In this document: positions 1 to 8,915 of the stretch, piece after piece
How the letters are laid out: every line of letters starts with the position of its first letter
Position numbering within the stretch: the first letter of the stretch is position 1
Source of the DNA: Sulfitobacter sp. M05
Lineage (GTDB): Bacteria > Pseudomonadota > Alphaproteobacteria > Rhodobacterales > Rhodobacteraceae
Length of the DNA stretch: 64,000 nucleotides
NCBI RefSeq assembly: GCF_029285175.1
Contig: NZ_JABEDH010000006.1
Location: forward strand, 92,743 to 156,742
Direction: 5' to 3'
The notes under the pieces: generated by a model
What the model was told of the DNA's origin: nothing
Databases searched by the model: none
What the model saw: only the letters and a program-made list of their open reading frames with translations
Translations under genes and position numbers: made by a program

Positions 1-1
1 G

Positions 2-709
2 GTGTCCGAAATCGAGACCCTGAATATTCCCGAACTAAAGGTCGGTGAAGACACCACCGTTCAGGATTCCGTCTACGCCCGATTGCGCAATGCAATCATG
101 ATCGGCACCATCGAACCCGGCACGCATTTGACAATGCGCGGTTTGGCCGAGGCCATGGGATTAAGCCCGACACCAGTCCGCGAGGCGGTGCGCAGGCTAA
201 GTTCAGAAAACGCAATCGAGATCCTTCCAAACCGGCGGATGGCGGTACCGGAAATGACACTGGGCCGCTTTGAAGAACTCGTCGCTTTGCGCATTGTGCT
301 TGAAACCCATGCAGCAGAGCGATCTTTACCCTATGTATCAGACATAATTATTCAACAACTACAGTCTCTTGACGATGATATGGATCAGGCACTGCGCGAC
401 GAAGCGCTAGACCAGTTGACCATTCTCAATCTCGAATTCCATCGCGTTCTATATTCGATCAACCCCAATCAAGTGTCCTTGCCGGCGATCGAAAGTGTCT
501 GGTTGCAGCTGGGGCCGTTTCAACGACAAGTCGTCAAACGGGTTAACGAGTTTTACAAGATCGACCGTCACAAGGAAATCTTGTCCGCCCTCAGATCCCG
601 CAATGTAGCAGCTTTGCTTATCGCGACTGAAAGCGATATTCGGGAAGGTATCAGCCGGAGCGGGCGAAGCCTTCTGACGCGGAAGTCCGAAGGCCACCTG
701 CTCGCTTGA
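2..709 (+). CDS. GntR-family transcriptional regulator, FCD subfamily
   Basis: A 235-residue DNA-binding regulator. The N-terminal winged helix-turn-helix (about residues 20-88) is recognisable from VYARLRNAIMIGTIEPGT followed by LSPTPVREAVRRL. The remainder (about 95-225) is a helical FCD effector-binding domain of the FadR type, which in this family usually binds an organic acid. The frame opens with GTG at base 2, so the ribosome site lies outside the window and a slightly earlier start cannot be excluded. It is followed on the same strand by an aldehyde dehydrogenase, and the gap contains a paired 8-bp palindrome that could be its operator. By position it is the likely regulator of the 0-9.8 kb metabolic locus, which is an inference. 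Confidence 0.9.
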   Translation: MSEIETLNIPELKVGEDTTVQDSVYARLRNAIMIGTIEPGTHLTMRGLAEAMGLSPTPVREAVRRLSSENAIEILPNRRMAVPEMTLGRFEELVALRIVLETHAAERSLPYVSDIIIQQLQSLDDDMDQALRDEALDQLTILNLEFHRVLYSINPNQVSLPAIESVWLQLGPFQRQVVKRVNEFYKIDRHKEILSALRSRNVAALLIATESDIREGISRSGRSLLTRKSEGHLLA

Positions 710-818
710 GCTTTGCCAGCCACACACAGCCAGACAGTTAGACGTAGGGTAATTCAACCGCGAATAACCGCCATTCTGGACGGCTTCTCTACTCGCCTTG
801 CCCCACTTTCATATTTTG

Positions 819-844
819 TGATATCATTTTAAATATTGATATCA
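819..844. promoter_or_regulatory. paired TGATATCA palindromes, candidate operator
   Basis: Two perfect copies of the self-complementary octamer TGATATCA (819-826 and 837-844) lie 18 bp apart centre to centre in an AT-rich patch. They end 17 bp before the start codon of the aldehyde dehydrogenase gene. Two dimer sites nearly two helical turns apart fit cooperative repressor binding. The upstream GntR/FCD gene is the natural candidate, but this is inferred. Confidence 0.45.
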
Positions 845-861
845 AAAAATGAAGGTGTGGC

Positions 862-2367
862 ATGACTGAACGATCGACAAGCGACTGGCACGCAAAGGCA
901 GCCCAATTGAACATTGGCGCAAAAATGATCATCGACGGTCAGTCTGTGGACGCAGCATCGGGACGCACATTTGCGTCAAACAGCCCGATTGATGGGCGCC
1001 ACCTTGCTGATGTGGCGTCCGGCAGTCAGGAAGATGTGGACATCGCAGTCGCGGTCGCGCGGCGGGCGTTTGAAGATGGCCGCTGGTCTGCCAGACCACC
1101 AGCAGAACGCAAACTGGTCTTGCGGCGGTTGGCCGATCTTATCCGCGCCCACCGCGACGAACTCGCGCTTCTTGAGACCTTGGACATGGGCAAATCAATT
1201 TCCGACAGCACCTCGATTGACGTGCGGGCCGTGGCGAATTGTTTTGATTGGTACGGCGAGGCAATCGACAAAATCTATGATGAAATCGCCCCAACCGCAC
1301 GCGACGCCGTGGCCATGGTGACAAAAGAGCCGTTAGGCGTGGTTGCCGCCGTTGTACCGTGGAACTTTCCAATGCTAATGGCCTCCTGGAAAGTGGCCCC
1401 TGCCCTTGCGACCGGCAATTCTGTGGTCCTAAAACCTGCCGAACAATCCTCACTTTCGGCGATCCGGCTGGCACAGCTTGCCTTGGAAGCCGGCGTTCCT
1501 GCGGGCGTGTTCAACGTTGTGACAGGGGACGGGCCAGAGGTTGGGCGCGCCTTGGGGCTTCACATGGATGTGGACGGGTTGTTCTTTACCGGTTCAACCC
1601 AAGTCGGCAAATATTTCATGGAATACTCTGCACAATCCAACCTCAAACGCTTAGGTCTGGAATTGGGCGGCAAAAGCCCCAACATCATCCTGTCCAGCTA
1701 TCGCGACACCAAACACGCGGCAACCATCTCGGCGCATTCGGCGTTCTTTAATCAGGGCGAAATGTGTACCTGCCCCAGCCGCTTGATTGTGGATCGCGCA
1801 GTCCATGACGAAGTGGTCGAAACCCTGATAGAAGTGTCCAAGTCCTATGCCCCCGGTGATCCGCTGGACCCAGCAACAAGCATGGGCGCTATGGTCGATG
1901 CGCACCACACCGTGCGGGTCATGGAATTTGTCGAACACGCAAAAACCGATGGCGCGGATGTGGTCACAGGCGGGACCATGGCGCGACAAGACACCGGCGG
2001 CAGCTACATCGCACCGACCATCTTTGACAATGCAACCAACGATATGCGCATTGCACAAGAAGAAATCTTTGGCCCTCTGCTGACGGTCATTCCTGTGGAG
2101 AGTGTTGAGGAGGCAGTGAAGGTTGCCAATGACAGCTGCTACGGGCTGGCCTCAGCGGTTTGGACCGATGACCTGACAACCGCACACCAGGTGTCCAAAG
2201 GCATCCGCGCCGGTCTTGTTTATGTGAACTGCTATGATTGTGACGACATGACAACACCGTTCGGCGGGTTCAAGGAATCCGGCATCGGGCGGGATAAATC
2301 CCTGCACGCGATGGATAAATACGTTGAATTGAAAACCACTTGGATCAACATCGCGGGCCGCGACTGA
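862..2367 (+). CDS. NAD(P)-dependent aldehyde dehydrogenase
   Basis: A full-length (501 aa) member of the ALDH superfamily, which oxidises an aldehyde to a carboxylate in the cytoplasm. The catalytic cysteine falls at the canonical position 302 in FFNQGEMCTC. The general-base glutamate is about residue 267 in LELGGKSP. The cofactor-binding region includes VPWNFPMLM and FTGSTQVGK. A GAAGG ribosome site precedes the ATG. Overall it resembles the PuuC/gamma-glutamyl-aminobutyraldehyde group, but the substrate cannot be read from sequence. It lies between a GntR regulator and a convergent TRAP transporter operon, so it probably acts on a product of the imported compound. Confidence 0.92.
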   Translation: MTERSTSDWHAKAAQLNIGAKMIIDGQSVDAASGRTFASNSPIDGRHLADVASGSQEDVDIAVAVARRAFEDGRWSARPPAERKLVLRRLADLIRAHRDELALLETLDMGKSISDSTSIDVRAVANCFDWYGEAIDKIYDEIAPTARDAVAMVTKEPLGVVAAVVPWNFPMLMASWKVAPALATGNSVVLKPAEQSSLSAIRLAQLALEAGVPAGVFNVVTGDGPEVGRALGLHMDVDGLFFTGSTQVGKYFMEYSAQSNLKRLGLELGGKSPNIILSSYRDTKHAATISAHSAFFNQGEMCTCPSRLIVDRAVHDEVVETLIEVSKSYAPGDPLDPATSMGAMVDAHHTVRVMEFVEHAKTDGADVVTGGTMARQDTGGSYIAPTIFDNATNDMRIAQEEIFGPLLTVIPVESVEEAVKVANDSCYGLASAVWTDDLTTAHQVSKGIRAGLVYVNCYDCDDMTTPFGGFKESGIGRDKSLHAMDKYVELKTTWINIAGRD

Positions 2368-2413
2368 TCGGTTATATGGCCACGCAACCTATCTGGTTGC
2401 GGTAAACCAAACA

Positions 2414-2445
2414 AGAATGCCCGGGAAACACTCCCCGGGCATTCT
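2414..2445. terminator. bidirectional hairpin terminator
   Basis: A perfect 12-bp inverted repeat (arms 2414-2425 and 2434-2445, AGAATGCCCGGG and its complement) with an 8-nt loop sits between the 3' ends of the convergent aldehyde dehydrogenase and dctM genes. There is no long T-run on either side, so it is called from stem strength and position. Confidence 0.6.
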
Positions 2446-2466
2446 ACGTCTAACAGGAACGCAACA

Positions 2467-3780
2467 TCAGAACAGGATGCTGGGCAACCACAGCGCAATT
2501 TGCGGAAACAAGAACACCAGCGCCAGACCAAGAATCTGCAATCCGACAAAGGGGATCGCCCCCCAATAGATATCGATGATCGACACTTCCTTGGGGGCCA
2601 CTGAACGCATGTAGAACAGGTTATAACCAAACGGTGGCGTCAGATAAGCCGACTGCATACTCAGAATGAACAGAACCGCAAACCAAGTCGTATCAAACCC
2701 AAGGTCACGGACGATCGGCACGAACAATGGCACAGTGATAAAGACAATCGCAAAGTCATCGAGGAACATGCCAAGCACGAAATAGGCAACCAACATGGCA
2801 ATGATAACCAGGTTCGGTGACAGATCATAATCTTCGATCAATTCACCCACGACCGCACCGGCACCCACACCGACATAAATCTTGGAGAAGAACACAGCCG
2901 CGATAGTGATCCACATCAACATGCCCATAAGCTTGGTTGTGGACAGCATGACATAGCGCATCATGTCCCAGCTTAACCGTCCCTGCACACCCGCGATCAG
3001 CAAGGCCCCAAACGCCCCGATTGCCGATGCCTCGGACGGCGAGGTGATGCCACCGATAATGCAGCCCAGAACGGTAAAGATCAGCAGGCCCGGCGCAATC
3101 AGAAAACGCAGGGATTTAAACTTTTCAACCGCTGTGAACCGCTCTTCGGCGGGCGGGCCCAGCGTCGGGTTAATCCGGCACCGGATCAGGATGTAAAAGA
3201 TATAGATCGTCGCCAGCATCAACCCCGGCAGCAAACCAGCCGCAAACAACTTGCCCACGGAATCGCGGCTGAGGAAGGCATAGATGATCATCAACACACT
3301 GGGCGGGATCAAAAACCCAAGCGCCCCACCCGCCATGATGGTGCCGGTGACCAAGCGTTTGTCATAGCCGCGGTTCAACATGGCCGGCAGGGCAATAATG
3401 CCAAGACTGACCGTCGCTGCCCCGGACACGCCCGCCATAGCGGCAATCAATGCGCAGATGATGACCGTTCCGATGCCCAAGCCACCGGGCAGACCGCCCA
3501 TCAGCTTGTGAATCATTTCAAACAAATCATCGGTGATGCCAGACCGTTGCAGCACAAGGCCCATAAAGATGAACAGCGGCAAGGCAACCAGCAGGAAGTT
3601 ATCCATCGCACTGAAGGTCGAAGAAATCAGCAGATCAAGCCCGCCATCCCCGTAAATCGCAAAGGCGCTGCCGACTCCGCAAATCGTTAATGCCCAGGCA
3701 AGCGGCGCACCAAGTGCCATCAGCAACAGCATCGACGAAAACATAATCGCCGTGATGGCCAAAGGGTCCAGATTTTCCAT
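2467..3780 (-). CDS. dctM: TRAP transporter large permease (DctM type)
   Basis: A 437-residue, very hydrophobic protein with about 12 membrane segments, typical in length and composition of the DctM ion-coupled channel of tripartite ATP-independent periplasmic transporters. Segments such as GALGFLIPPSVLMIIYAF are characteristic. It is the last gene of the dctP-dctQ-dctM operon read leftward and ends at a shared hairpin terminator. With DctQ and DctP it would take up a small carboxylate- or amide-type solute. The substrate is not deducible from the permease. Confidence 0.92.
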   Translation of the reverse strand: MENLDPLAITAIMFSSMLLLMALGAPLAWALTICGVGSAFAIYGDGGLDLLISSTFSAMDNFLLVALPLFIFMGLVLQRSGITDDLFEMIHKLMGGLPGGLGIGTVIICALIAAMAGVSGAATVSLGIIALPAMLNRGYDKRLVTGTIMAGGALGFLIPPSVLMIIYAFLSRDSVGKLFAAGLLPGLMLATIYIFYILIRCRINPTLGPPAEERFTAVEKFKSLRFLIAPGLLIFTVLGCIIGGITSPSEASAIGAFGALLIAGVQGRLSWDMMRYVMLSTTKLMGMLMWITIAAVFFSKIYVGVGAGAVVGELIEDYDLSPNLVIIAMLVAYFVLGMFLDDFAIVFITVPLFVPIVRDLGFDTTWFAVLFILSMQSAYLTPPFGYNLFYMRSVAPKEVSIIDIYWGAIPFVGLQILGLALVFLFPQIALWLPSILF

Positions 3781-3822
3781 TAGTATATCCTTAGTCAGGC
3801 AACAGCGTGCTGTTCCTGAAAA

Positions 3823-4431
3823 TCAGCGTTTGTTGGAAGGCGCTGCAACGTCTGCTTTGGTCGCAACGGCCAGCATCTCAGGGTCAATGTCAATTTCCGG
3901 CTCGCATTCACGAGGGTCATCAAAATCAATATTCAACACCGTCAGCACAGCGCGCAAAAGCTCGGCAATATTCTGTAGCAATACCAAACCAACCGCGACG
4001 GGGATGACCGTCTTGATCGGGTACAGCGGCGGTTGCCACATGCTTTTGTTTGAATACTCAAGCACTGCCCAACTTTCGGCGGCAAAGCCAATTGCAAGCT
4101 TGAGGAAAATCGCCAAAACCACAAATCCGGCGGAGAAGATGATCACATCACAAAACGCCTGTCCGCGTTTGGGCAAAGCCCCCCAGATGACTTCGCTGCG
4201 GACATGGCCGCGATGCCGCAGGGTGTAGGAACCAGCCAGCATACAGAATGCACCATAGAGCATGGTGCTGGTTTCATGCGCCCATAGGGTTGGCGCGTCC
4301 AGAAAATAGCGGGATACGATCTCGACCATCAGAACGCCGATCATGCCCAACGTGAGCCAGGAAATGGCCTTTCCTACAAATTCGGAAAGGCCATCCTGGG
4401 CGACAAGATACCTTGTCACCCAATTCATCAC
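3823..4431 (-). CDS. dctQ: TRAP transporter small permease (DctQ type)
   Basis: A 202-residue protein with four predicted membrane helices, for example AISWLTLGMIGVLMVEIVS near the N-terminus, followed by a hydrophilic acidic tail. Size and layout match the DctQ subunit that bridges DctM and the binding protein. Its start overlaps the stop of the dctP gene by 4 bp (ATGA type), indicating translational coupling, and dctM follows 42 bp downstream. Confidence 0.88.
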   Translation of the reverse strand: MMNWVTRYLVAQDGLSEFVGKAISWLTLGMIGVLMVEIVSRYFLDAPTLWAHETSTMLYGAFCMLAGSYTLRHRGHVRSEVIWGALPKRGQAFCDVIIFSAGFVVLAIFLKLAIGFAAESWAVLEYSNKSMWQPPLYPIKTVIPVAVGLVLLQNIAELLRAVLTVLNIDFDDPRECEPEIDIDPEMLAVATKADVAAPSNKR

Positions 4432-5450
4432 AAACGGCCCTGTGCCTTGGCGTTCTCAACCAGCAGGTCAATCAACTTGGCATTACGCTCGGAACGGCCG
4501 GCTTCTTCCTGCCAGACTTCTTGCGCAGCAACAGTCAATTCATTGGAATCTGCCTCGGGCAGGGTTGCGAATTCAAACACGTCACCTTTGTCGACAACCG
4601 ATTGGTTACCTTCAGCCAGCCAGTCATTGATGTCCTGAGCGAACTGTGCAGTCGCTTCCTGCATGATGGCCTTATGCTCGTCGGACAGGCCATTCCACTT
4701 TTCTGGGTTGGCAAGGAAAGTTTCAGTCCAGCCCGGCATAAGCATGTTCAAACGCGTATAATGCGTTGCAGTCTCGTTCAGTTTCAGCTGTTCATACTCA
4801 ATCGGACCACCGTAGATCGCTCCGTCAATCACACCTGTGGACATCCCGATGTAAAGTTCACCGGATGGCAAGTAAACAGTAGGAATTTCAAAATATTCCA
4901 AAACCTTAGCAACGTTCGATGTCGCACGAATCTTGCGCGTTTTCAAATCAGCAAGCGATGTCACAGGTTCTTTCGTCAGCAGATCGTAATCGTGACCATA
5001 ACCTTTACCAAGATAAACGACACCTGCTTCAGTATAGGCTTCGGTCAGCACATCATTGACCGGCGCGCTGTCGAAAAACGCCTTTGCCTCATCAAGGCTG
5101 GTCCAACCGCCCGGCAAACCTGCTTCGATATTGCCGATATCAACCTGACCGGACCAGTACCCACCGTGCCCGTGTGCAATGTCGATCGTACCTTTCTTTG
5201 CCGCATCAAGCAGCTGGTCACTTGCTACAAGTTCACCACCGTGGAAAACCGTCAGCCGCAGATCGCCGCCCGACTTTTCCTTCACCGTGTTTTTAAATTT
5301 CTTCAGAATGTCATCAATTTCGGTGCCATAAAACGTGTGAAACCGAAGACGTGTTGTGTCCGCCATCGCAGATGTTGCCAAGGTGGACAGTGCCACAACC
5401 CCGGACAATGCAGCCACCGCAGCGCGGCGTGTGAACAGGTTCATGTTCAT
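4428..5450 (-). CDS. dctP: TRAP transporter solute-binding protein (DctP type)
   Basis: A periplasmic binding protein of about 340 residues, the first gene of the TRAP operon. The start at 5450 is chosen because a GGAGGG ribosome site lies about 9 nt upstream; an open frame extends further up without such a signal. The N-terminus has a signal peptide (MNMNLFTRRAAVAALSG, with cleavage expected near ATSAMA). The mature part shows the DctP fold features, including LADLKTRKIRATSNVAKVLE and the helix-rich C-terminus with QEATAQFAQDINDW. Divergent to the ATP-grasp gene, with a shared regulatory region between them. Confidence 0.92.
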   Translation of the reverse strand: MNMNLFTRRAAVAALSGVVALSTLATSAMADTTRLRFHTFYGTEIDDILKKFKNTVKEKSGGDLRLTVFHGGELVASDQLLDAAKKGTIDIAHGHGGYWSGQVDIGNIEAGLPGGWTSLDEAKAFFDSAPVNDVLTEAYTEAGVVYLGKGYGHDYDLLTKEPVTSLADLKTRKIRATSNVAKVLEYFEIPTVYLPSGELYIGMSTGVIDGAIYGGPIEYEQLKLNETATHYTRLNMLMPGWTETFLANPEKWNGLSDEHKAIMQEATAQFAQDINDWLAEGNQSVVDKGDVFEFATLPEADSNELTVAAQEVWQEEAGRSERNAKLIDLLVENAKAQGRL

Positions 5451-5559
5451 TAAAGTAATCCCTCCAGATCGAGCGCTTCGAGCGCTACTCCTATTTCCGG
5501 CGCGACCAGTTTGCTGATCACACCTTTTCAACCGCGATAAACGTGGCTTGCAGGCAAAG

Positions 5560-5582
5560 CTACATCATGGACTATACTGTAG
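5560..5582. promoter_or_regulatory. candidate operator, dyad site 1, in the dctP/ATP-grasp intergenic region
   Basis: The 386-bp gap 5451-5836 contains no gene. It holds a dyad-symmetric site bounded by CTACA (5560-5564) and TGTAG (5578-5582), centred at 5571. The 17 bases 5556-5572 match 7680-7696 at 15 positions (AAAGCTACAYCATGRAC), and the symmetry centres align. It lies about 110 bp from the dctP start and 255 bp from the ATP-grasp start, so it could serve both directions. Confidence 0.45.
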
Positions 5583-5836
5583 GCAATGATAATGTTACGA
5601 AAGCGACGCCAAACCACCAAAAATATCACAGCGGCAGAAGTCCTAGCAACAAATGCAAAGCGAGTAACAATTTGGATTTCACAAAGTTTCAGAGGCCCTC
5701 ACGCCGCATGTGGAAACTTTTGGCAGAGACAGCGCAGAAAATCCCGCTAGGGTTACTGCGACGTCACACCGTGACGGACCCAAGCGTAAAAGCGCAACCG
5801 CACGTCAAAGAAAGCACCAACGGGAGAGAGCCGAAA

Positions 5837-7291
5837 ATGGCCGAAACAAAAGAAAAGCTGGTCGGATTGACCGAAATTTACCGATACCTGCGGCGCAACA
5901 AAACGCCGATATATGTGGTGATGCCCACACCATTTAACCTTATGGGACTGGACCAATGGGTCGGTGGGTTGGAATTCGTGAACTATTTTGATGTCTTCGA
6001 CGGGCAGCATCCGCGGGTCTTCAAACCAACACAGATCGGCGCGCCAGTTTTTCAATCAATGGAGGATGTGGGCAATTACCTGGTGGATCATCCCGAATTT
6101 CGCGCCCGCGTCGCAGAACGTGATCCCGGCCTCGCGATTTTTGTGATGTTCGATGAAAAAACAGAAGCGCTGTGCGAGGAAGTAGGCGTTAAAATTGCGC
6201 TGCCTTCAAATGATTTGCGCCACCGTCTGGACAGCAAGATCGAAACCACCCGCATCGGCAATGAGGCCGGTGTTGAAAGTGCGCCCAACACCATGGGCTA
6301 TGCCGACAACTACAACCAACTGAACAAACTGGCCGCAAGCGCCAAACTGGGCAAGGATCTGGTGGTGCAGACCCCCTATGGCGACAGCGGGCGCACAACC
6401 TTCTTCATCAAATCCAAGAAGGACTGGGATAAGTTCTCCAGCAAGATCGTTGGCGAAGAGCTGAAGGTGATGAAACGCATCAACCACCTGCCCGGAACCA
6501 TTGAAGGCTGCGCCACACGACACGGCACGCTGGTGGGTCCGGTCATGACCGACATCACCGGTTTTGAGGAAATTACCCCCTATAAGGGTGGCTGGTGTGG
6601 CAACGATATTTCGCCCGCGATTTTACCCGATGGCGTGCCCGACAAGGTCCGGGAAATGGCGCGCAAGCTGGGGGATCAGCTGTATGTAGAAGGGTACAAG
6701 GGCGTCTTTTGCACCGACTTCCTACTCGATACCGATACCAACGAGGTTTACCTTGGCGAGATCAATCCGCGGGTTTCGGGTGCGTCTCCCCCCACCAACC
6801 TGATTACATCGACCTACGGCGGCTGTCCGATGTTCCTGTTCCACCTTTTGGAATTCATGGATGTGGAATACGAAATCGACATCGAAGAAGTGCAAAGCCG
6901 CTGGAATCACTATGATTACTGGACCCAACTGATTCTCAAACAGACCGAAGACAAGGTCGAGCTGATCACACAGGCACCCAGATCCGGCATCTGGAAAATG
7001 GACAGTGAAGGCGAGATCGAGTTCGTGCGGGCCGGCCATAACATCAACGCACTGGGCGACGAAGAAGAAGCGTTCTATCTACGTGTCTATGGCACGGGCG
7101 AATATTGCTATCACGGGGCGGACCTAGGGTGCGTCCTGGCCCGCGGGCGGATGCAATCGGATAACCGCGAGCTGCTGGAACGGGCAAAACAGTGGAACAG
7201 CGCGATCAAGGCAGAGTTCAAATCTGTGCCCCTGACGGCAGAAACCGACGTTGCAATGCCGCCGGATATGACCGCAGGTAAGTGGTTCTAG
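5837..7291 (+). CDS. ATP-grasp ligase, biotin-carboxylase-like
   Basis: A 484-residue enzyme of the ATP-grasp superfamily, which activates a carboxylate as an acyl-phosphate and joins it to an amine, thiol or carboxylate. The metal/ATP-binding end of the fold is clear in VYLGEINPRVSGASPPTN, with the preceding VFCTDF strand. There is no biotinyl or transcarboxylase domain beside it, so a simple ligase is more likely than a carboxylase. The ATG at 5837 is preceded by GGGAGAGAG; the same frame is open upstream from 5543 but shows no coding character. It converges on a small gene with a 4-bp overlap and is followed by hydrolase genes. The substrate is unknown. Confidence 0.85.
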   Translation: MAETKEKLVGLTEIYRYLRRNKTPIYVVMPTPFNLMGLDQWVGGLEFVNYFDVFDGQHPRVFKPTQIGAPVFQSMEDVGNYLVDHPEFRARVAERDPGLAIFVMFDEKTEALCEEVGVKIALPSNDLRHRLDSKIETTRIGNEAGVESAPNTMGYADNYNQLNKLAASAKLGKDLVVQTPYGDSGRTTFFIKSKKDWDKFSSKIVGEELKVMKRINHLPGTIEGCATRHGTLVGPVMTDITGFEEITPYKGGWCGNDISPAILPDGVPDKVREMARKLGDQLYVEGYKGVFCTDFLLDTDTNEVYLGEINPRVSGASPPTNLITSTYGGCPMFLFHLLEFMDVEYEIDIEEVQSRWNHYDYWTQLILKQTEDKVELITQAPRSGIWKMDSEGEIEFVRAGHNINALGDEEEAFYLRVYGTGEYCYHGADLGCVLARGRMQSDNRELLERAKQWNSAIKAEFKSVPLTAETDVAMPPDMTAGKWF

Positions 7292-7644
7292 GTTTCGGAT
7301 GCGGGGGGCTGGTCAAGCTCCCCGTTCATCTCTCCGACAGCATCAATATCATTGCGCACCCAGAAAAACGCAAAGCCCATACCACGTAACCAAACCTCAA
7401 GCTTGTCGAGGCTGCCCCACTCGCGGGGCATCCCACGCGCGCTTTCAAGGGACATCCAATGATCATCAACCAGAAAGAAAACCGTCCAGGTATAGGGATT
7501 GCGATTCTGATCTCCGTAACCGCCGCCCTGAATGGTGCGCCGCACCCTGACGACGGTCGGATATTGGGTAATCCGGTAGGTTTCGATCAAGGTAGGGATG
7601 TCGTTTTGGCGAATTGTGCCATGGGGGACTGGAGACTGAAGCAT
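7288..7644 (-). CDS. hypothetical protein, 118 aa
   Basis: A soluble protein of 118 residues rich in aromatics (YTWTVFFLVDDHWMSLES, LRGMGFAFFWVRNDID). It has no signal peptide, membrane segment or motif I recognise. It lies antisense to its neighbours and its stop overlaps the end of the ATP-grasp gene by 4 bp. An AAGAG element precedes the ATG, and the sequence looks like a folded protein rather than a chance frame. Function unknown. Its position between the ligase and the acylase genes suggests a link to that pathway. Confidence 0.6.
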   Translation of the reverse strand: MLQSPVPHGTIRQNDIPTLIETYRITQYPTVVRVRRTIQGGGYGDQNRNPYTWTVFFLVDDHWMSLESARGMPREWGSLDKLEVWLRGMGFAFFWVRNDIDAVGEMNGELDQPPASET

Positions 7645-7685
7645 CCACTCTTCTTGACACCTACAGCGTAAAAGTCAATAAAGCT

Positions 7686-7704
7686 ACACCATGAACAATG
7701 GTGT
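7686..7704. promoter_or_regulatory. candidate operator, dyad site 2, upstream of the C45 hydrolase gene
   Basis: An inverted repeat ACACCAT/ATGGTGT (7686-7692 and 7698-7704) with a 5-nt spacer, 76 bp before the C45 gene. The flank 7680-7696 matches the site at 5556-5572 in 15 of 17 bases with the same centre of symmetry. This points to one regulator acting on both transcription units. Confidence 0.5.
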
Positions 7705-7779
7705 TCTCAGCCAATCACGGCACATGAGAACCACGCGCAAGCGCACGCAATTGCACTTCCTTGAAAAGATGGTCAGAAC

Positions 7780-8877
7780 ATGCAGCTCAACTTTCGAAGC
7801 CTGACAGAAGAACGCCCTTCTGACGCCCTGCGTCAGGTGTTCGCGCGTGGCTGGCCGGGCTGGTCCGAGTGGATGCGCGAACGCCAGACAACCGTGGAAA
7901 CCGACCTGCGTGATGCCCGTCTGGCGTTACGCCATCACATGCCCGAATTCGAAAACCTCTGGGACACATGGGTGAATGTCTGCGACGCAGATCAGGACGC
8001 CGCCCTATTTCTCAGCTTTTGGTCACCGCCGCGATATCTTGTGCATTGCTCGCAGGCGGTCCTTGTTGATGATCAGGGTCCGGTGTTGCTGCGCAACTAT
8101 GATCTCGATCCCCAATTGAACGAATCCACATTGCTGGCCAGTAACTGGCGTGGGCGGCGCGTGATGGGCATGGTCGAAGGGATCGTCGGGCTGGCAGATG
8201 GCATGAATGATGCAGGGCTTGCCGCCTCCCTGACCTTTGGCGGTCGCACCATTGCCGCCGACGGCTTTGGAATTCCGCTCATTATCCGTTATGTGCTGGA
8301 AATATGCGCAGACGTGCAGCAGGCGGTCGAGGCCCTGCGCACTGTACCTTCGCATATGTCCTACAATGTCACTGTGGCGGATGCCGCTGGTGATTGGGCC
8401 ACCGTCCTACTGGCCCCTGATCGCCCCGCAATTGTCACACGCAATCCCTTTACCACCAATCACCAGCTGGGTGTTGAGTGGCCACGCCACGGGCGATTTT
8501 CCAATACCGTCGGGCGTTCCGATCACCTCGAAGCACTTTATCAGGACCGCCACTTGACGGCGGAACAATTGACCGGGGCCTTCCTTTCCCGCCCGCTTGC
8601 CAGCACCGGTTACGATAAAGGGTTTGGCACGGTCTATACCGCCGCCTACCGCCCCACGACGCAAACCATGTCTTTACACTGGATGGATGGATCCCAAGAA
8701 AATCACAATCTGGGCGACATCACATCCGGCGAACGCCTGGTGCAATATACGGAGAAGGGCTCGCAAACCCTGACCCACAGCCGGCCCTTGCAGGTCGTCT
8801 CGCCAGAGACCGCCAGCACCTATCCGCCAGACTCCCCCCCGAATTCAGCGGGGCCAATTGCCCCCACCACTGCATAA
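7780..8877 (+). CDS. C45-family autoproteolytic acyltransferase/hydrolase
   Basis: A 365-residue protein resembling the acyl-CoA:6-aminopenicillanate acyltransferase (C45, Ntn-hydrolase) family. These proteins cut themselves to expose an N-terminal cysteine and then cleave or form amide bonds. The expected nucleophile is Cys90 in YLVHCSQAVLVD, followed by the family pattern LLRNYDLDP and the later GLADGMNDAGLAASLTFGG. The residue before the cysteine is His rather than the more usual Gly. No signal peptide is evident, so it is probably cytoplasmic. Thirty-eight bases separate it from the downstream amidase, with which it likely forms an operon. Substrate unknown. Confidence 0.8.
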   Translation: MQLNFRSLTEERPSDALRQVFARGWPGWSEWMRERQTTVETDLRDARLALRHHMPEFENLWDTWVNVCDADQDAALFLSFWSPPRYLVHCSQAVLVDDQGPVLLRNYDLDPQLNESTLLASNWRGRRVMGMVEGIVGLADGMNDAGLAASLTFGGRTIAADGFGIPLIIRYVLEICADVQQAVEALRTVPSHMSYNVTVADAAGDWATVLLAPDRPAIVTRNPFTTNHQLGVEWPRHGRFSNTVGRSDHLEALYQDRHLTAEQLTGAFLSRPLASTGYDKGFGTVYTAAYRPTTQTMSLHWMDGSQENHNLGDITSGERLVQYTEKGSQTLTHSRPLQVVSPETASTYPPDSPPNSAGPIAPTTA

Positions 8878-8915
8878 ATCCGCGCTGCAACACATTAACC
8901 TAGCTAGGAGAATAT

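Noticed and set aside
5543..5836. N-terminal extension of the ATP-grasp protein
   Set aside because: The frame is open but lacks a ribosome site and the translated residues look non-coding; the ATG at 5837 has a clear GGGAGAGAG.
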